From Tetracentron sinense (Eukaryota > Streptophyta > Magnoliopsida > Trochodendrales > Trochodendraceae), in NCBI GenBank assembly GCA_015143295.1, contig CM026557.1:30823965-30887964 (forward strand): DNA of 64,000 nucleotides. The letters run 5' to 3'. Made by a program: the position numbers and the translations under genes. Below, piece after piece: positions 60,838-64,000 of the stretch. Within the stretch, counting starts at the first letter, position 1. Each line of letters begins with the position of its first letter. The notes under the pieces are model-generated. The model was given only the letters and a program-made list of their open reading frames with translations. It ran no database searches and had not been told where the DNA came from.

Positions 60838-61790
60838 AAGAGAATCAAGAGGATGAGCCAACATCCAAGAAGGGAATTGCCTTGAAATCCAAAAAAATAA
60901 ATGAAAGTGATGAGAAAAAGTTTCACATGTCAAGAAAATTCAAGAAATATTTGAAGCATAAGAAGAACCTCAAAAAAATGGTATACAAGAAAGAATTCAT
61001 CAAAGAACTCATCAAGATCAAACCAAGCAAAGAAAAACTCATTATGTGTTATGAATGCAAAATGTCAGGACACATCAAGCCCGAGTGCCCACAACTCAAG
61101 AGGAGTCAAAAATTCAAGAAAAGGGTAATGAAAGTTACATAGGATGACTCCGATGGAATTGAGTCGGATGCAAGCTCAAGTGATGGTGAAAAGACCAATC
61201 AATGCTTCATGACACATGAGGATGAAGTACAAACTTCATTTGATGAATCTATTTCTTTTGAAGAACTTAGAGATGCTTTTGATGAATTATATGAAGAATT
61301 TCAAAAATTAGCTTCTAAGAACAAAGTACTCAAAAAATAAAATTCTTCTCTTCAAAATAAAAATGAATTTTTGCGAAATGAAAATAAAATTTTGAAAGAG
61401 AAAAATGAAAAATTGAAAAAGAAAGAAGAAAAAAAAATCATTTTTATGTCTCAAATATCAACCAATGCATCCAATGAATGTGATAATCTAAAAGCTAAAG
61501 TTGTTGATTTGAATTGCATTATAACAAATTTACTAATGGTAAAAAGACCCTAAATACAATGCTAGGAAATCAAAAATGCATGTTTGATAAGGTAGGAATT
61601 AGTTATAATATATCTATCAAACAAAAATCATATCAAAACTTTTTACCTCTATCTCTTCAAGTACTATTTATACATATATTGGAAAGAAGAGGGTAAAACA
61701 AGTTTGAGTGTTTAAGGGAACATGTCTTCCCAAGGCTAACCTAGTTGGACCCAAAATGGTTTGGGTACAAAAGGGAGCTACTTGAACTTG
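60838..61790 (+). pseudogene. SIRE-type Gag of element C, C-terminal part
   Basis: Resumes after the LTR: a Lys-rich stretch (SKKGIALKSKK), the zinc knuckle CYECKMSGHIKPEC near 61048-61090, an acidic DDSDGIESDASSS-type segment, then a long predicted coiled coil (FDELYEEFQKL, NKILKEKNEKLKKKEEKK) and LGNQKCMFDKVGISYN, a SIRE Gag landmark. It ends near PKMVWVQKG at about 61750-61780. One stop follows the knuckle and another lies in the coil, with a shift near 61530. Confidence 0.88.
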
Positions 61791-62663
61791 TTCATGTAGA
61801 CTCAATCATAAAGAATGAAGAATGATTAATTTGTGATAAAATTAATTTGACTATGCTTAATGTGTGTTATTTACAGTTTGGATGATTATATGATGAATTT
61901 TGATATGTTTGATAAATGAATTAATTGATATTTATTTGATGATTGATATGTTTGAAAAATGTGATAAAATGATGAATGCTTGATGAACTTGAAATGATTA
62001 ATGATTGATATTATGAGTTATGAATGTTTGATGTATGTAATATCAATAATGAATGGTACATGAATATGAAATGATTGATATGGTGTTTGTTTTGTACATC
62101 TATGCTTATATGATTTGCTTTGCAAAGTACATTGATATCAAGTGCTTCTAATTGATAAATATCTAATTGTTATCAAGTGTGATAATGTGTTTATGTGATA
62201 TTTTTGTAATGATTGCAAAATAGGAGAAAATATAAAATTATTATATTGGTATACATGATGAATATAATGGATGATGCTTGATATATAATGAATTGATTTT
62301 ATTTGTATCATATTTGAAATGCTTATTAAATTTGTATATTTTTTATGTTGCCAATGGGGAGAAATATGATAATGTAATGATAATTATCTAAACCCTTGAA
62401 CTAATTTAAAAAGAAATTATGTGCTTAAATGACTTATTCAAATTGGTACAAAATGTTTGTAATGACTAATTGAATCAAATATTAGTGTCATGAGATTAGT
62501 GAATGATTTATCTAAACTATAGGCAAATGAATTGAATTCAGATCTTATTTTAATGCATATGTTTAAGGGGAATTTGTCTAAAAAATTAATTGAATTTATA
62601 TATTGAGGGAGAGCTTATTCTCATTCCATTCCATTATTATGTCATCATAAAAAAGTTGGAGAT
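61791..62663 (+). other. Non-coding internal region of element C
   Basis: AT-rich, with degenerate GATGAATGATTGATATG repetition at about 61880-62110. No pol domain. It ends in AAAAAGTTGGAGAT, the polypurine tract before the LTR at 62664. Confidence 0.7.
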
Positions 62664-63463
62664 TGTTAGCCTTTAGGTTTTTAACCTAAGGTAATAACAT
62701 CATTAATTTTGATGATAACACAATAATGGAATGTTATTGTGTTACTAATGTCTCAATTGAGTTTATATAAAAACCAGTTTATGAAGAGCATTAGTAAAAC
62801 CATTCAAGGAAGAAGCATGAAAAAGATACCATATATGAAAATGATCATACTCAAGTCAAAACAAGTCAAACTGGATCAAGTTGAATCATATTAAAGATCA
62901 TATCAAAGTCTATGTAATGAAGATGAAAATTGAAGAATGAGAAGTTGATCTTGAAGTCAAAGAAGATAAATCAAATCAAGATCAAGCTTGAAAGGAATAA
63001 AGACTCTCTTAGAAGGTTTATAGCTTTATATTTTAGAGAGTTTAGGGCTTTTGTAAAAGTCCTCAAAGTTTGGTTATTTGAATGCTCAAAGCCTAAAAAG
63101 ACCATACGTGCCTAAGACTAAATTGATTTATATTCTAAGGCCCTAGGATATCATTTAGAAAGACCAAAAACATAATAAAGTCAAGCCAAGAGACATTGCA
63201 AACCATTTCCATCATTAAGGTTTTCAAAAGATAAGAATTCTGTGAAAAACCAGAGGACTCGTCGACGAATCCAATGAGCCAACTTGAACTCGTCGAAGAA
63301 TGGGGTTACAGAAGCTACTGTAACTATTTTGACCTTGAACTCGTCAACAAATGCGAAGAGTATACCCATACTCGTTGACGAACTCCTACGGGAAGCCAAA
63401 TACTCTGTAACAGCTAGTTTCGTTTTCAATGTTCTTTCAACGGCCATACAACATCTTGGGCTA
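62664..63463 (+). mobile_element. 3' LTR of element C, truncated
   Basis: It starts TGTTAGCCTTTAGG and follows the 5' LTR (from 26310) for 800 bp, including the CGTCGACGAA block (63256-63385). Similarity stops at CTTGGGCTA, where the 5' LTR continues TAAATAGG. The TATA box and everything after are gone, replaced by chromovirus DNA. Confidence 0.9.
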
Positions 63464-63470
63464 CAACAAT

Positions 63471-63619
63471 GTCACTCAAATCTTGGATAGGCGAGATCAA
63501 GTTTTGCGCAACAAGACTATCTCATTGGTTCTATTGAAATGACAACACCATTCTGCAGAAGAGGCTACTTGGGAGCGTGAAGCTGAAGTGAGGGAAAAGT
63601 ACCCTCGTTTGTTTGTATA
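63471..63619 (+). pseudogene. Chromovirus integrase tail with chromodomain
   Basis: VTQILDRRDQVLRNKTISLV, a stop, QHHSAEEATWEREAEVREKY and PRLFV then a stop at 63617-63619. This is the chromodomain end of a Tekay/Reina-type chromovirus integrase. The codon before QHH, normally Trp in the WxxH/EEATWE motif, is TGA. Chromodomains steer integration to heterochromatin. Only 49 codons remain. Confidence 0.88.
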
Positions 63620-63697
63620 GTTTCCTTTGTTGGTTTTTATATACTTTGTTCTTTTGTATCTTCTTGTATCGTCCTAATTTCGGGGGAAAAATTCTTG

Positions 63698-63711
63698 TAA
63701 GGGGAGGAGTA
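63698..63711 (+). other. Polypurine tract of the chromovirus
   Basis: AAGGGGAGGAGTA directly before the LTR, after a TTTCGGGGG-AAAA-TTCTTGTAA stretch typical of the chromovirus 3' end. Confidence 0.85.
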
Positions 63712-64000
63712 TGTAGAATCTCGGAACTTAGTGGCATGACATAGTGAATAGTGCCTTGCACTAGTCTTGTAAAGGGCCAAAGCCTTTATGTAATTTGTTA
63801 ATGATTAATGAAATGGGGTTTGTTTAATTTTATTGTTATGTGTGATACTATAAGTGTTAATGTTGGTCTTGGGATGAAGGAACAATAGTGCAAAAGACTA
63901 AGTGTCAAAAGAGTGAGGGATGTCTTGACTACCCTCAACTTGAGGGAACTCTAGTTTTGTCACCAATGAACGGAATTGAATGATTCTTGAGCCATTAGAA
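63712..64000 (+). mobile_element. 3' LTR start of the chromovirus, cut by window end
   Basis: It begins TGTAGAATCTCGGAACTTAG and continues with GTGAATAGTGCC and GGGCCAAAGCC words also found after 56731. This links the TGTAGA...GTCGCGACA solo LTRs (7066, 16427, 22569, 49045, 56731) to a chromodomain-bearing element. Confidence 0.88.

Overview
This window is nuclear DNA of a flowering plant. It opens with the last 340 codons of SF3B1, the HEAT-repeat scaffold of the U2 snRNP SF3b complex. Everything downstream is a retrotransposon graveyard. The lineages seen (SIRE/Maximus-type Copia, Tat-type Ty3 with a second RNase H, chromoviruses with a chromodomain, L1-type LINE, hAT-like and foldback MITEs) are plant lineages. 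I cannot name the species. I see no host gene after position 1024, and no tRNA, rRNA or CRISPR.

Layout. 1-1024: SF3B1 3' end. 1025-5140: 3' flank made of a 0.57-kb direct duplication, a hAT-like end, an inverted diverged copy and a foldback MITE. 5145-6480: decayed minus-strand chromovirus. 6677-7063: GC-rich hAT-like element. 7066-11280: truncated LTR holding a nested solo LTR (7383-9990, TSD CCATC). 11281-15383: minus-strand Copia element (gag start, leader, tRNA-Met primer site, 5' LTR). 15384-25747: plus-strand SIRE-type element A, broken by two solo LTRs (16427-19181; 22569-25154, TSD GATGG). 25748-26309: L1-type LINE ORF1 piece.

26310-63463 is one plus-strand SIRE-type element (C) swollen by nested insertions. 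In its 5' LTR sits a minus-strand SIRE-type element B (27685-52422, TSD GAATA). B contains a 16.5-kb Tat-lineage Ty3 element (31910-48440) and a solo LTR (49045-51079, TSD CATCC). The Tat element contains a further solo SIRE LTR (39937-41427). The gag of C is split by a solo LTR (53219-60837, TSD AAGAG), itself split by another (56731-60136, TSD CTAGG). The window ends with the chromodomain tail, polypurine tract and 3' LTR start of a chromovirus (63471-64000), which identifies the family of five of the solo LTRs.

All three SIRE-type elements carry gag and then 0.9-1.7 kb of non-coding DNA, with no integrase, reverse transcriptase or RNase H between gag and the 3' LTR. They look like gag-only, non-autonomous elements. 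No coding region after SF3B1 is intact.

The most interesting signal runs across families. Almost every LTR with a recognisable TATA box carries, about 10-100 bp upstream in its own sense direction, a block of short, mostly CpG-centred palindromes. The palindrome word differs by family (GGTCGACC, CGTCGACGAA, ATCGATCG, TACGATCG, TGGCGCCA, a GGTCATGTGC hairpin) but the position is the same. The Tat element adds a second unusual structure: about twelve 55-65 bp units after its integrase gene, several predicted to fold into hairpins with compensating changes.
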